The translations under genes were made by a program, and so were the position numbers. Shown in pieces: positions 23,137-34,707 of a DNA stretch of 46,873 nucleotides. The notes under the pieces were generated by a model. That model was not told the origin of the DNA. It searched no databases and was given only the letters and a program-made list of their open reading frames with translations. Numbering within the stretch: position 1 is the stretch's first letter; the number at the start of each line of letters is the position of its first letter. The DNA comes from Chara braunii (lineage: Eukaryota > Streptophyta > Charophyceae > Charales > Characeae): positions 4,297,735-4,344,607 of the forward strand of contig BFEA01000014.1 of assembly GCA_003427395.1 (NCBI GenBank). The letters run 5' to 3'.

Positions 23137-23138
<2 letters not shown>

Positions 23139-24021
23139 CTAGTTGAACAACATTCGACAGAGAACCGTAAGGAAGTGTCAAACAGGACTACATGTATGCC
23201 AGGCCGAACACCCACGGGTACGTATACAAGCAATGGAAGTGACCACGAGCCCTCTGCGTCGGTTTAAATGACCACCTTCAAGAAGTGCCAAACAGTCAGC
23301 GGTCTCAGGTCTCGAGTGCTAAAAGCATTCTTAGGGGACCTTGCGGCAGAACTGCTTGGCGTAGCACTAGATGCTCACCAAGCAGTTTTGGATGTCGATC
23401 GTATGGACACATCATATGATGCTTACCAGCAAGCAGCGGTTGATTGCAGGACCTTTTATCCGGTGTGGATCTTTGAGAGCAGATTTGACGCAATCCACCG
23501 TTAGATCCATTCCGGCGAGGGGAACCTGCCATTCTGCTGTTGTTTATTGTACTCATCACGTGGGAATCGACGACGTGAGGAACCGACAATGAACATTCTT
23601 AGGGGACTTTGCGACCGTGTTTGGAACTTATTGGCGTAGCACTAGATGTTCACCAAGCAGTTCTGGATGTCGATTATATCGGCACATCATATGATGCCTT
23701 ACAAATAAACTGTGGTCGGATTCCGTCCCCCATCCCCGGTGTGGATCTATGAGAGCAGATTTGACGCAATCCACCGTTAGATCCACATCGGAGAGGCGGA
23801 CCGGTCATCCTGCCGCTGTTCAGTGTAGTCATCATGCGGGAGTCGACATCGCAAGAACCCGACGATGTTCCAATTGGGACGTGCTCTTGTTTCGTGATGT
23901 GCAGGTGCTTACCGACAGTTCGTTTGCGGAAGTCGGGAGAGAAGGAGAGAGGGAAACATTTGCAGGTTGCCTGTTGTTTTCGCAAAGGTCAAGTTGAAGC
24001 AAAGTGCGATGCGTTCATTCA

Positions 24022-24043
24022 AAGTGCGAATGAACTCGCACTT
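24022..24043. repeat. Palindrome AAGTGCGA-N6-TCGCACTT (perfect)
   Basis: Perfect 8-bp arms around ATGAAC, in the left TIR. A second copy with one mismatch is at 24112-24133. Both are followed by AGATGGA. Confidence 0.85.
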
Positions 24044-24420
24044 AGATGGAGGGTGCAGTTGAAAAAAAGGAGAGAGGGAAACAGTTGCAGGGTGCTCGTC
24101 GTTCACACCATAAGTGAGAATGAACTCGCACTTAGATGGAGAAGCAGGTCCGCACACCATCAGCGCGATGATTTAATATGGACGTTGGCTTATCATTTGC
24201 ATATTACCCGGTGAAAATGTCATCAAATCTTTATGTGCAGAAGATACATATTCATTCCTATAAGTAACTCTTGTCATCGCTTTCAAGTTGCCTAGTGTTT
24301 TTCTAAAAGGTGAAGTTGCACACCACAAGGAGAGTTTCCAGAAATCATTCAATGCAAAAAAATCATTCAATGGCAAATTGCAAAGTACAAAGAGGCGTTT
24401 TCAAAAACAAATCAATACAA

Positions 24421-25055
24421 AATTGCAAAGTACACGGAAGCTTTCCAAAATTCACAAAGTACATGAAGTCTTTCCAAAAATCATTGAAAGCCACATTCTA
24501 AGGCACATGTAAGCATTCCAAAAATCATTCCAGCCCTCGTCGTATAGTCTACATGACATGCCCTTATCTATAGAAGACGCTTCCGTACAGTCTATATCAC
24601 TTCCCCTTTTCGCCACAAGTCGAAAAGTTCTGCATTACACATGAAACAAACCCTACCACTAATACGAACATGTCGAAGACCTACACGAAAGCTGATTCAA
24701 GCCGAAGATCTACACGAACGCTGATTCGTGCCGAGAAAAATTGCAAAGTACACGGAAGCTTTCCAAAATTCACAAAGTACATGGAGCCTTTCCAAAAATC
24801 ATTGAAGTACACGTTCTAAGATACATGTAGGCATTCCAAAAATCATTTCAACCCACGTCGTATACTCTACATGACATGCCCTTTTCTACAGAAGCCGCTT
24901 CCATACAGTCTATATCACTCCCCCTCTTCGCCACAAGCCGAAAAGTCCTGCATTACACATGAAACAAACCCAACCTCTAATACGAACATGTCGAAGACCT
25001 ACACGAACACTGATTCGAGCCGAAAACCTACACGAATGCTGATTCGTGTCAAAGT
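24421..25055. repeat. Two tandem ~318-bp units
   Basis: The units start at AATTGCAAAGTACACGGAAG (24421 and 24739) and share the phrases CGTATAGTCTACATGACATG, CACATGAAACAAACCC and AATACGAACATGTCGAAGAC. The first part belongs to the TIR, so this is a local duplication at its inner edge. No gene is present through 25283. Confidence 0.85.
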
Positions 25056-25283
25056 CAAGCATTAGACAAAAGGTCGTCCGAACCCGGCACGATGTTCACC
25101 TGCCCACACAAGTCCCAGACAGAAGCTCATCCAAGCCAGAACGATACACCTTGTGATAGGGTCAGACCCACTGCAAAAAGAGTGAGGTGATAAATGAGAG
25201 TCCATTTACATATAGAATCTGAATACTCTGAGGCGATGAGTATCTTCGTAGCATGCGTCGGGTGAGAAGAGTTAGTACGATCT

Positions 25284-25961
25284 TCATGGTAGCAGCATGT
25301 TCAGTCTTCGAGTAGCCTCCCGCGATCGTCGTCGTTGCGCTCGTCTATGTTGAACTCGATTAAAAGGACTTGGTTCGGGAATTCGGGCCTCAAGATCTGC
25401 TTCGATATCCGGCAAGTCATGCATGAGCAAATCTCTTAAAACTCGATTCAAATTGCTCCAGTGACATATTTGGAACGGACAACGGTCTCCCCAGAACGGG
25501 GGACTGTCATCATCTTCTCTCACGCCGGATACAAGGAATAATTATCCATCCAAGCACGAGGCGATATGCATGATGAAGATCGATAAGAAAAACGTAATGG
25601 CAGGCTCACAACCTTCTGGCATTCTATCGAAAGATATGCTGGTTATGTACGAATAATACAAACAGCTTCTCAACTCCCCTTTGGACGCAATGTAGAAATC
25701 AATTATGAAGATGGGCCTGTCACGTAGCGTGGCCATCACAATGTACTGAAAAGATAGGGTAGGCGGGGGCGAAACAGACGGCTGGACACGAGCGCGAACG
25801 TCTTCGGGGACCGGAAGGTAGCGGTATCTGGGAAGCCCAATGTTGCCAAACCACTCTAAACCATAAATGTTCTTAGCTGTGGCAACAACTGCACTTCACA
25901 GACTTTCGCAGTAGCCGAGGTCTCTGACAAAGACCGCCCCACTGAAACTTCCAGACGACAT
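25284..25961 (-). pseudogene. Unrecognised protein, leftward block gene 4
   Basis: From the ATG at 25959-25961 one frame runs to 25284 (about 225 codons). It has SGAVFVRDLGYCESL, NIYGLEWFGNIGLPRYRYLP, VMATLRDRPIFIIDFYIASKG, then WGDRCPFQICHWSNLNRVLRDLL and an Arg-rich end. I do not recognise the family. A TGA near 25897 and a TAA at 25542-25544 interrupt it; both fit C-to-T changes (CGA, CAA). The frame is coherent on both sides of the stops, which supports a real, decayed gene. It is the last gene of the leftward block before the TIR. Confidence 0.5.
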
Positions 25962-26044
25962 CTTGCATCAGAAAAAAGAACAACCCCCTTGTCATATACG
26001 GAGAGGCTGGTAAACGGCGGAGTTGAGATCGTCTAATGTTGGCA

Positions 26045-26192
26045 AAGTGCGAATGAACTCGTAATTAGATAGATAGTTTGTCATGCAATAGGGTATACCG
26101 AAGGGGAGGGGGCATGATGAACGAGCGGTAAGTAAATAGGGCGAACATGGAATTCAACGGGCTGTAAGCATAGTGCGAATCTATTCGCACTA
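26045..26192. repeat. Two palindromes between leftward genes
   Basis: 26045-26066 has a perfect left arm AAGTGCGA and a decayed right arm. 26171-26192 is perfect, with TAGTGCGA/TCGCACTA around ATCTAT. They lie just past the stop of the CPYC protein copy B. Confidence 0.75.
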
Positions 26193-26225
26193 AGGAAAAC
26201 ACGAAGCAACAAATTCAGAATGCCG

Positions 26226-27160
26226 CTAGTGAAGATGTAGATGTCCAGCATCGCAGTAAGGGCAGTCGCACACATATCTCGTCTTCCCGTTGCGCAGAGT
26301 CACTTCCTGAGGTCTGGAGGCTGAATAATCCAGATGGCGGTAAACAAATCGCAATTTGTGATCCCTATGTTCGACTGTGAAATTTATTTCGTCGCAACTA
26401 TCGAAAAGGTAGTGAAGTTGTTGGTGCACTAAACAGTCGACCCGCAAATGCAGCTCATCTTGGAGTGCTTGATCTTTGGCGAGCCTGTTTTTGAACCGTG
26501 CAAGGGAACCAGTAGGGCCGGATGTATGAAACACTTGTTAAGAAGTGAGCTTGAGACCGTGAAATTCCTCCCTTGCGAGAAAAAAAGCTCTCATTCGTCG
26601 ACCGTCCACCTTTACGGCAGTGAAGAGCGTCACGACGGTGGTGCCTCGATTACACACCCTTGCTCGACCGAAGTAGTCTATAATCACCGGCGCCGACTTC
26701 GTCAGTTGGCCAAGGCAAAATCAGGCACACAGTTTTTGATGCAACTTGTCCAACGACGCCCACTTAAGTTTCTCACATAAAATGTGCCATGCTTCAACCA
26801 TCTTAGAAGTTTGGACGGGATCCTCTTCAACGGGTTCCCTCTTCAGAAGTGACTCCAACCCGATAGGGTATGCCTGTACATCCTTCATCAGAGTGTACAA
26901 GTACCAAAAGTTCGACCCTACATCACGGTAAATCCGAAGTTGTCCTTCTTCCGCACCTTGTCACGAAGGGATTTCCCCGTCCGGGGCAACATCATCTTCG
27001 AGGTGCAAGAAGTCACGGTCCAGACCAGAGCGTCCAATGTCTTCCCAAATGTTCTTCGACAAAATGATTAGATCGACATCCGGCGCTGAGGACTTCCTCC
27101 TCTACGACGAAGTCCCGATATCCATTCTGCATCAGTGGAGAAACGCAAGGAAGCGAGTCA
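26226..27160 (-). pseudogene. CPYC-motif protein, copy B (broken)
   Basis: A divergent tandem paralog of the gene at 27422-28408. Aligned landmarks are VDLIILSKNIW, RDVGSNFWYLY, APVIIDYFGRARVCNRGT, TLFTAVKVDGRRMRAFFLAREEF, LRVDCLVHQQLHYLFDSCDEI and VCDCPYCDAGHLHLH at the C-terminus. Four stops lie in this single frame: TAG 27102-27104, TGA 26961-26963, TGA 26721-26723 and TAA 26538-26540. The intact paralog has Trp where the third stop is, which fits TGG to TGA. The function is not known to me. The N-terminus is not clear. Confidence 0.65.
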
Positions 27161-27321
27161 GTTGCGATTCTCGCAAGCGCAGAAGCAAAAAATACAGGGG
27201 ATTTATATGCACGAAAGGGTTCGATAATTGGTAATTGGTTCGCACATCGCAAGAGAGCGCAACTTTTCTAACCGCCGTCTAATGCCGACTTATTTTCTAC
27301 ACGTCATTCATGTGGGTCGAC

Positions 27322-27407
27322 AAGTGAGAGTAGATTCGCACTTCGCAAATCAGCGCAAGTCCTGCAATCGTCGACACAGCAGCAAAGTGCGAACTAACTC
27401 GGAGTTG
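27322..27407. repeat. Palindromes between CPYC copies A and B
   Basis: 27322-27343 (AAGTGAGA-GTAGAT-TCGCACTT, one mismatch) and about 27386-27407 (AAGTGCGA-ACTAAC-TCGGAGTT). They are in the spacer just after the stop of copy A. Confidence 0.7.
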
Positions 27408-27421
27408 TCTCACATAGCAGG

Positions 27422-28408
27422 TCATGGCGACTGGTGTTCGTCCTCACAGTAAGGACAGTCGTAGATCTGTCTCCACCTACCTTCTACGAATTTCAATGTT
27501 TGGACACCCGAACGATGATGCGAAATTTTTCGTAGAGTGTAGTCGTTGCAGTTGTCCTTGTGTTCCAACGTGAAGAATATGTCCTCACACAATCCAAAAA
27601 GGAAGTGAAGTTGGGCATGCACCAAACAGTCAACCCTTTGATTCAACTCTTTTGCGAGCGAAGGATCTATTTCGAATCGTTCACGGAAGCGCTCAAGAGC
27701 ACCCACGGACGAGGGCTCGCGAAAGTCTTCCCTCACAAGGAAGAAAAATCTCATTCGCTTACCACAAAGCTTGGCCGCCGTGAAAAGAGTCAGCACAGGG
27801 GTGTCACGGTTGAACAAACGAACTCGGCCATGGTAGTCTATGATCACAGGAAAACGCAACTGCGGCTTCCCGATGTAGTACCATGCGCAAAGTTTAGCAT
27901 GTTGCTCGTCCATATAACCCCACTCTTGTTCGAAGCGCAGCGACTCCCAGTCATCTACCATATCCTCGACGTCCATCTTCTCCTCCTGACTGGATGAAAC
28001 TTCCAAAAGTTGGACTTCTTCTAAACTCCAGTAGAGGTACCACATATTTGATCCTCTATCACGAACTATTGTAGTTTGTCCATCAACAACACGTGTTTCG
28101 GGTGCAATGTAACCGTCGAGGCCAACCCCAACTTCGATATGCAGATAATCGCTGTTAAGACTGAGCGTTTGTTGTGCCCAAATGCATTTGTTCATGACGA
28201 TAAGATCCGTGTCCACATTCTCGATCGAAAAGGAATACTCGCTCGCGTACGACGAGGTTTCGTAGGACGTTGTCTCATATACAACGTCGCACGATGGTGT
28301 TTCGTCGTCATGCATCCTGCAGGACAAGAAACCGGAATTAGTTCGCAATTCACGTCTCGTCATTATCTTAGCGGAGTTCGTAGCTACCAAATCCGAATCA
28401 GTTCGCAT
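27422..28408 (-). CDS. CPYC-motif protein, copy A
   Basis: An open frame of 328 residues from the first Met; an internal Met at residue 32 (MHDDETPS) is a likely true start, because the first ~30 codons overlap degenerate copies of the element's palindrome. An acidic middle (SSQEEKMDVEDMVDDWESLRFEQEWGY) is followed by PVIIDYHGRVRLFNRDTPVLTLFTAAKLCGKRMRFFFLV and a C-terminus with RVDCLVHAQLHFLF and IYDCPYCEDEH. The C-X-C-X2-C pattern is clearer in copy B (CDCPYCDAGH) and suggests a small zinc site. No known family is recognised. This is the only leftward gene without an internal stop. It lies directly after the DUF7869 gene on the same strand. Confidence 0.6.
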   Translation of the reverse strand: MRTDSDLVATNSAKIMTRRELRTNSGFLSCRMHDDETPSCDVVYETTSYETSSYASEYSFSIENVDTDLIVMNKCIWAQQTLSLNSDYLHIEVGVGLDGYIAPETRVVDGQTTIVRDRGSNMWYLYWSLEEVQLLEVSSSQEEKMDVEDMVDDWESLRFEQEWGYMDEQHAKLCAWYYIGKPQLRFPVIIDYHGRVRLFNRDTPVLTLFTAAKLCGKRMRFFFLVREDFREPSSVGALERFRERFEIDPSLAKELNQRVDCLVHAQLHFLFGLCEDIFFTLEHKDNCNDYTLRKISHHRSGVQTLKFVEGRWRQIYDCPYCEDEHQSP

Positions 28409-28412
28409 TTAT

Positions 28413-31400
28413 CTAAACATGCACGTCGGACGGACCGGAAGGATAGCCGTCCCCCAAGGCCACAAGCGCTTTCTCGCAAACGGATGTCGGTATTGCAAGG
28501 CCTGTCACGAATTTGCTCTCATCCGTCCCTTTGCGAAAAGGTCTTCTCCAAGAATAAGCCACGGTCTAGGCGCGTTGCCATTGTTCCTCGTCCGAAGTGG
28601 AAAGTTTCCACCTCTTCGTCCAAGTGCTGGAGTACCTTTCGCGAAGATCGGACGAGTGACCTGTAGGCACCCACCACTGTATACGTAAAGAACCGAAATG
28701 CGGTAAGAAACGGTCGTCCACAACCTCAGACTGTGCTTTGCCAACCCAGAACGGGACACCTTGAGACAGTTCCTCATCAGGTGGCCTAACAATCAGAAAA
28801 TCACCTTTGTTTATATGGTGTCGGGGGTCGAAGTCCACTTTTGGACGGCCCGCCCTCGGTCCCACATATATAAGCGAAGCATCTGGCAAAGGAGGATCGG
28901 CTTCTTGAACTTCGTCCACAGTTTCGACTGATTGTGGCCAGAAGGCGTGAGGGTAGATCTCCGGCTCGTCCGCCCCGAGGACATTCTTTTCCTCACCCTC
29001 TTCCGTCTCCTTCTTCTTTTGCTTTTGGATCATGTCGTCCGCCTCGACGAAGATGGCTTTCCAGTAAGACAAAGCATCCTCCCGCTTGTCGACCTCCTCC
29101 TTCCTATATGTCTGCCACATGTGTCTATGCTGTTCGAGGACGTCCACAAATTTTTGGACACTGTCACGAGCCATCCGAAAATCGTCTTTGACGACACGCG
29201 GAATAACACATGGCTATAGAGGGGAGGTAGGGCCTGCATACTGCCCATCGACAACCGGGAACCAGTGAACTGGTCTGCCTTCCGGCATCCATTCCGCATC
29301 GGTACAGTACTTCTTGTACACCATGACGGGACTGCCGTCATGCATGAAGAATTTGAAGAGATGCAGTTTCGACACGCCGACGATGCTTTTGTCGACGTAT
29401 CAATCCACTACCCGGCGTCAATCGGCAATGTGATCGAGTTCAATGCACTTCGGCGATATCTTGTGCGACGACTCGATAAGCGAGAACAACTGCTTCATGG
29501 TGTAAGCATCGTTGTCCTTCAGTTTTTTCGAGAAAACACTAAAAGTCGCGTCTATGTCGGTATGCGTGTGACCAACGAGCATGAACCCCACTTCGACATC
29601 TTTGAAAATCCCGAATTTCACCAGAAGAGAGGGCAAACACATAAGGTATTGGTTTTTGTTTTCCCTCCAGCAATTGTCCGCCTGGATTCGGAGGTGGCGT
29701 GGCCATTTCTGGCCCGACGGCTGCAACTCACATAGAGTCCGCATAACGCACGTCATGGTGCCATCGGAACCGTGCTCATAGGAAGGCAAATACGTGTAAA
29801 CATAAATGGACGGTTTCCTGTCGTGAGCTACGACCGCTGTCAAATTCGTTTTCATCATCATGTCGTGTCGATGATCCTTGGAGTAATTATACATGCCGAT
29901 GTGAGGAATGGTTGTCTTTTTCTGATCCATTCCATCCACTATAAGGCAGAGGTATTCCGCGGGGTTCAAAATGGAACGAAGTTTCCTGTCAGCATAATCC
30001 GCATGGTGAGCGACCTGATCTAGTTGGTGTTTGCGGTGCTTTTTATCGAAATCCCTACGGTCACGAAGGAGAAAGGCGTTATCTCTGGCCTGTCTAAGCC
30101 GGACACACTCGCTACACTTTGTGAACGAGTTGGACTTGGCAAGGTCGGCATGCCACAAGTACTTCCTCCATATGGAGTAGAAGACTTGCTCCGAAACGAC
30201 GGTCTGACCCGCCGCTTCCAAGTCCGCCTTGATGGACTCGTATACAAGGAGCTTCGTGAAATAAGCAGGGAGCCTAACTTTAGGTCGTTGTGAGGTCCCC
30301 CTCACAACCATTTCGTTAGGCATAGCATCTCCATGTTCTTCCACGAACCTTGTCACACGAGCCAGCATGCTCACATACTCCGGTCTCGGGTTCAACAATC
30401 CCCATCGACCATGACGGCCACGGACGACCCCGTCCGACTTGCACTTGCTATAACGCCGAAATGTGTTTTGGCATATCCCTATTATTTTGCACCAACCGGC
30501 GATGCACACACGGGGTTTGCACTGCACTGGTTGGAATTTTTCTAGACTGCCGTCGAGGATAGTGAAATTGTCGAGGGTTTGCATCCACCACTCGATCCTC
30601 CTTTTGAGGGATATTTCGTAATAGGCTTCGCGCACCGGTTTGATATCGTCAATGGTCAAGACCCGAAGACACTTGTTCTTACAACATTTGTGCGTCGGGA
30701 CAAGCGCAATGTTAGTTTCATTCAATCGACTTTTGGCCCTCTTCGAATGCTCTGACCTTCTAACTGGCCTATTTTTCCGATTATATCTTCTCCTTTCTCC
30801 AGGTAGGGGATGAGACAAAACTTGAAGGACTGCTTCGGGAGTTCCAGGTTGGCTTTTGGTCGGGGACCTATGAGCTGCACCTACGAATTTTGATCTGTCC
30901 GTGGGAGCGGTTCTCAGCAAATCAGATTGGGAGGATTTCGATGAACTGTAGAAATTTGTGTCTGCAAAACCAGTCTGCCAAGTTTCCATTGCACCTGTCG
31001 CTGTCATCGACGGAGAGCCAACTTTTCCGGCTTCACATGCAATTCTATTACCTATCTTCGCACTTCCACACGCACATTCCGTTGCCTGGTCCCTATCATA
31101 CCCATTTCTAGCAAATGCACCGCACTGTTCCCGATCAAACCCGTTTCTATCGGGCGTACCGCAGAAGTCTGTGTCCACCAACGACCGACTGTAGTCAAAT
31201 GCTAGGGGTTGGGTAACTTCAATGCTTTCAGACAGTCTACCCGCTGTCCGCACGAGATCTGATCCAGTCGTTTCGGACACAACACAGAAATCTGTGTCCA
31301 CGAACATCCACCCACTGGGAAACGTCTCGACATCCCGAACACCCTCACTACCGGGGATTAGCGCTGTAGATACGCGCTGACCGTCAGTAATGTCGGTAAA

Positions 31401-31619
31401 GCAAACAAAACGATGTCGGGGGGACGTCGTAGACGAGCCTGAATGATTCGTCGGGGCCAATATCGAGAACTCCCTTTTCAAACTGCAATGCCGATCAGAG
31501 GGAGTTTCTAGGCTGCTGTCATAAGAACTACGTTCTGGAACATCGTCTTCTCCGTGTTGTCGTGACGGTGGCGGTGGTGTGACACAGTGGACGAATTTGA
31601 CAGCCATTTGAAGAGACAA
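28413..31619 (-). pseudogene. DUF7869-family protein, candidate transposase
   Basis: From the Met at 31619 the first 733 residues are open. Residues ~1-290 are variable and Ser/Thr-rich. Residues ~310-390 hold a Cys-rich domain (HKCCKNKCLRVLTIDDIKPVREAYY, VCIAGWCKIIGICQNTFRRY), and KCSECVRLRQ is at ~501. The DUF7869 core runs from ~555: LIVDGMDQKKT (D562), LRIQADNCWRENKNQ (D648) and LVGHTHTDIDATFSVFSKKL (H684, D688). The spaced acids resemble an RNase H/DDE fold, but that is inference. TGA at 29418-29420 ends the open part. The same frame continues with coding character through TGA 29400, TAG 29214 and TAG 28566 to a TAG at 28413, giving ~1068 codons. All four internal stops fit CGA to TGA or CAG to TAG. 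It is divergent from the ParB-like gene across a repeat-filled 5-kb core. Confidence 0.75.
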
Positions 31620-31689
31620 TTCACACGGAAACTGTACAACAAGAAAATCACGTCAACTTATGACGAGGTCAGGGAAATAAACAAGAGGG

Positions 31690-32560
31690 AGCAAACTCGC
31701 ATTTCTAATATTTATCACAAAACAGTGGAACAACAACATTAAAATCCATATTGTTTTGTCGGATCCTAATGTGAGGCTCAAGTGGTATCTCAAGTCCGAC
31801 TCCTCTCCCACTCGTTCAGCGTGCAAGTGGTTTGGATATGTCTGAGTAAACTCGCACTTTTTCAGGCGAGAGTACAAATGCGAGCTGATTCGGACTTATT
31901 CAACGTACAGTAAGAAATTAAGTTAATGGTCGGAACAAGAGCGAACACAAGTGTGAGTCAATTCGGTATTATCCACTAAACAACAAAAAAATTCAAGTGC
32001 CAAAAAATTCGCACTTCAGAGGAACATTTCAATTACGCAGTGCAATAAGAAATTGCCTTCGTGGTTGGTTCAGTGGCGAGTTAACTCGCAAATACAAAAG
32101 GACTTCATTCTTTTGGGCCGAGAAGAGACGCGAGTTATCGACTACAGAGGAACAAGTTGAGGGGGATGGTTGGTTGAAGAGCGAATAAATTCGCACTTGC
32201 AAACGAGCATTTCCATTATGAAACTGGGGCTTATGGACTAAAGAGTCAAAAAATTAGGGGGATGGTTGGTTGAAGAGCGAATAAATTCGCACTTGCAAAC
32301 GAGCATTTCCACTATGAAACTGGGACTTATGGACTAAAGAGTAAGAAATTTAGGGGAATGGTTGGTTGAAGAGCGAATACATTCGCACTTGCAAACGGAC
32401 ATTTTCATTACGAAACAGAGGGTACAAGTGCGAGTTAATTCTGACCTATGGACTAAACATTAACAAATTAAGGGGTTGGTTGGTTCAAGAGCGAATGAAT
32501 TCGCACTTGTGAACGAGCATTTCCATTACGAAACCGCGGGTACAAGAGCATGTTGTTTCC
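31690..32560. repeat. Palindrome-bearing tandem repeats upstream of the DUF7869 gene
   Basis: Degenerate palindromes occur at about 31852, 31876-31897, 31950, 31995-32016 and 32075. From 32162 a ~97-bp unit repeats about four times, each with GGTTGGTTGAAGAGCGAAT, AAATTCGCACTTGCAAACGAG and CATTTCCATTA; each unit holds one palindrome (near 32181, 32278, 32374 and 32491). They lie within 1 kb 5' of the DUF7869 start and could be promoter or protein-binding sites. Confidence 0.75.
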
Positions 32561-32599
32561 GGCTTGTTTTGCGTATAGTACGAGCCACAGATCGTCGCA

Positions 32600-34165
32600 A
32601 GAGAGAAATAGGAAAAGATGACGTACTATTTTTTGAGATGGAGAAAGATTGCGAAGCGATGGGCAGACGGCGAATCAATGAAAATACATGGAGAGAGATG
32701 GCGCACCGATTGAGAGAGATGGCGAACCAAGAGAGATGGATGGAGTCACAGTCTTCCCCCGAATATAACGTCCGGTCATTACAGCTGAATTCGGGTCATC
32801 TTTCAGTCTAAAGACAACTATAATGAACGTGCGTTGTATATTCTGGGGAAGAAGGGAGATGGCGCAGGAAGGGAAAGAGATCGCGAACTGATTGGGAGAT
32901 GTGCCGCAGCGAGAGAGAGAGATTGCGCACCGATGGAAAAACATGGCGCAGCAGTGGAGATAGCAGGCGCATCGATGGTTAGCGATAGCACAACAATGGA
33001 GAAAGATGGCGCACCGAAGCAGATAGATGATGATGGAGATAGATTAGGAAAGATAGCGCAGCGATGGAGATAGATAACGAAGGAGATAGATTAGGAAAGA
33101 TAGCGCACCGAAGGAGATAGATGACGAAGGAGATAGATTAGGAAAGACACCGCAGCGATGGGGATAGATGACGAAAGGTCGGTAGAGATCGCGCATCGGT
33201 GGAGAGAGATGGAGAGAGGACGCGCAACAATGGTTAGCGATGCCGCAGCGATGGAGAGAGAAGGCACAACGATGACCAAGATGTGGTATTGCACAACATC
33301 AGTTCCATCGAGTTAAACCTTCGTTAAGCATACCTGTCACTTGTTTCGTGCGATTCCACAGTGATGGGCGGCTGCGCCGACGACGACCTGAAACAACAAT
33401 ACAATGGTGATGGCGGGATTGCGCAGGAGTAATGGAGAGCCTCTGGGGCAAGGATGGAGGTTGCCCGGTGGTCGAGAGAGATCGCGCTGTGATAGAGTGA
33501 GATGGAGAGTGATCACTCATCGATGGAGGGAGATTGTGCGACGATGGAGAGAGAAATCGCGCAGCGCTGAGGTGGGATAACACTGGCCAGGGCTTCGATA
33601 GCGATGGCCAGCACAGCGGTGGAGAGCGATGGGGCACCGGTGGAGAGCGATGGCGCAGCGATGGAACGCGTTACAATGCAGCGATAGTGATAGCGATGGA
33701 ACAGCGATAGCGATGGCGCAGCGATGGCGCACCGGTGGAGAGTGATGGCGCAGCGATGGCGCAACGATGGAACAGCGATAGCGATGGCGCACCGGTGGAG
33801 AGCGATGGCGCAGCGATGGAACAGCGATAGCGATGGCAGCGATAGCGATAGCGATGGCACACCGATTGAGAGATGGCGCAACGATGGAACCAGCGTTGCG
33901 ATGGCAGCGATAACGATGGCGCAGCGATGGAACTAGCGTTGCGATGGCAGCTATGGTACCAGCGTTGCGATGGTGCAACGATGGCCAGCGCTGCGATGAG
34001 AGCGATGGCGATTGTCAGCGGTGCGATGGTCAGGCGAGCGCGACGGCTGCGATGGGGGATATAGCTTTGAGTCGCGATGGCGATGGTGCATGGCGAGCGT
34101 TGGCGATGGCGATGAGCCAAGCGCATCGATGGCGATGGTGCATGGCTAAGCGCATCGATATCCAA
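32600..34165. repeat. GCGATGG-type minisatellite
   Basis: A long low-complexity stretch built from short units such as GCGATGG, CACCGATGGAGAGA and GGCGCAGCGATGG. Long minus-strand frames (about 33513-34183) read as repeats of HRCAIA and similar, and are products of the repeat. It sits in the divergent core between the leftward and rightward blocks. Confidence 0.9.
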
Positions 34166-34562
34166 CGCCATTGACATTTGCAAAATGTCCGAATGACAGC
34201 GACACCGGAACTTATAGATTTTCGTTTTTTTTTACCTCGGCGCACAACGAATCCCCGCGCCTCGGCGGGAAATAAACCGTCGCCTGGCCTCGGCGCGCAA
34301 CGAACTGCCTTGGCGCACAATGAATCGCCGCACCTTATAGATTCTTGCGCCTGACCTCGTGCGTCCGATCGACGGTCCAGATTAAAACTGCAAAAATGAC
34401 ATTGCCTGCCCCTTGTTTTCGGGAACTGTCACATCATTGCACGTCGGAGTTGACGGAGATTTTGGGGCCACTGGCATATCAGTGGCTCCGTTCATCTGCG
34501 CGGTTGAAAATTGTTGATCGACGGCTGACAATTTCCAGTACCCCTTACCGTTTATAGACCCT

Positions 34563-34672
34563 GGCGTTTTATGGGCCCAGGGGTGTGATACGCGAATTGA
34601 TTCGGCCCCACCTTGATGGCGTTCTATGGGCCCAGGGGTGCGATATGCGAATTGATTCGGCCCCACCTTGAT
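34563..34672. repeat. 55-bp tandem duplication
   Basis: Two copies (34563-34617 and 34618-34672) of a unit containing TATGGGCCCAGGGGTG and GAATTGATTCGGCCCCACC, with three differences. It lies just upstream of a TATA-like box. Confidence 0.9.
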
Positions 34673-34699
34673 CCCGACGCGAGGTCTGCTGCAGCAAAG

Positions 34700-34707
34700 T
34701 ATAAAAG
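34700..34707 (+). promoter_or_regulatory. Candidate TATA box
   Basis: TATAAAAG within AAGTATAAAAGGGG, directed toward the rightward block. The first convincing ATG (36636) is 1.9 kb downstream, so either a long leader or intron follows, or another promoter drives the gene. Confidence 0.4.

Larger units (their letters stand above)
23067..24466 (+). repeat. Left terminal inverted repeat (~1.4 kb)
   Basis: It starts with (GA)n and CTCTAGTTGAACA. It contains two ~270-bp subrepeats (about 23322-23590 and 23593-23870) with blocks such as CATTCTTAGGGGAC, GTAGCACTAGATG and CCACCGTTAGATCCA. A unique part follows, with GATTTAATATGGACGTTGGC, AGTTGCCTAGTGTTTTTC and CAAATTGCAAAGTAC. All of these recur inverted at the right end. 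Short ORFs in it, in either strand, are shadows. Confidence 0.9.

Noticed and set aside
22906-23233. ORFs over the GA tract
   Set aside because: Repeat-encoded Arg-Glu or Leu-Ser runs with no other content.
33513-34183. Minus-strand frames rich in HRCAIA repeats
   Set aside because: Products of the GCGATGG minisatellite; no domain and no unique sequence.
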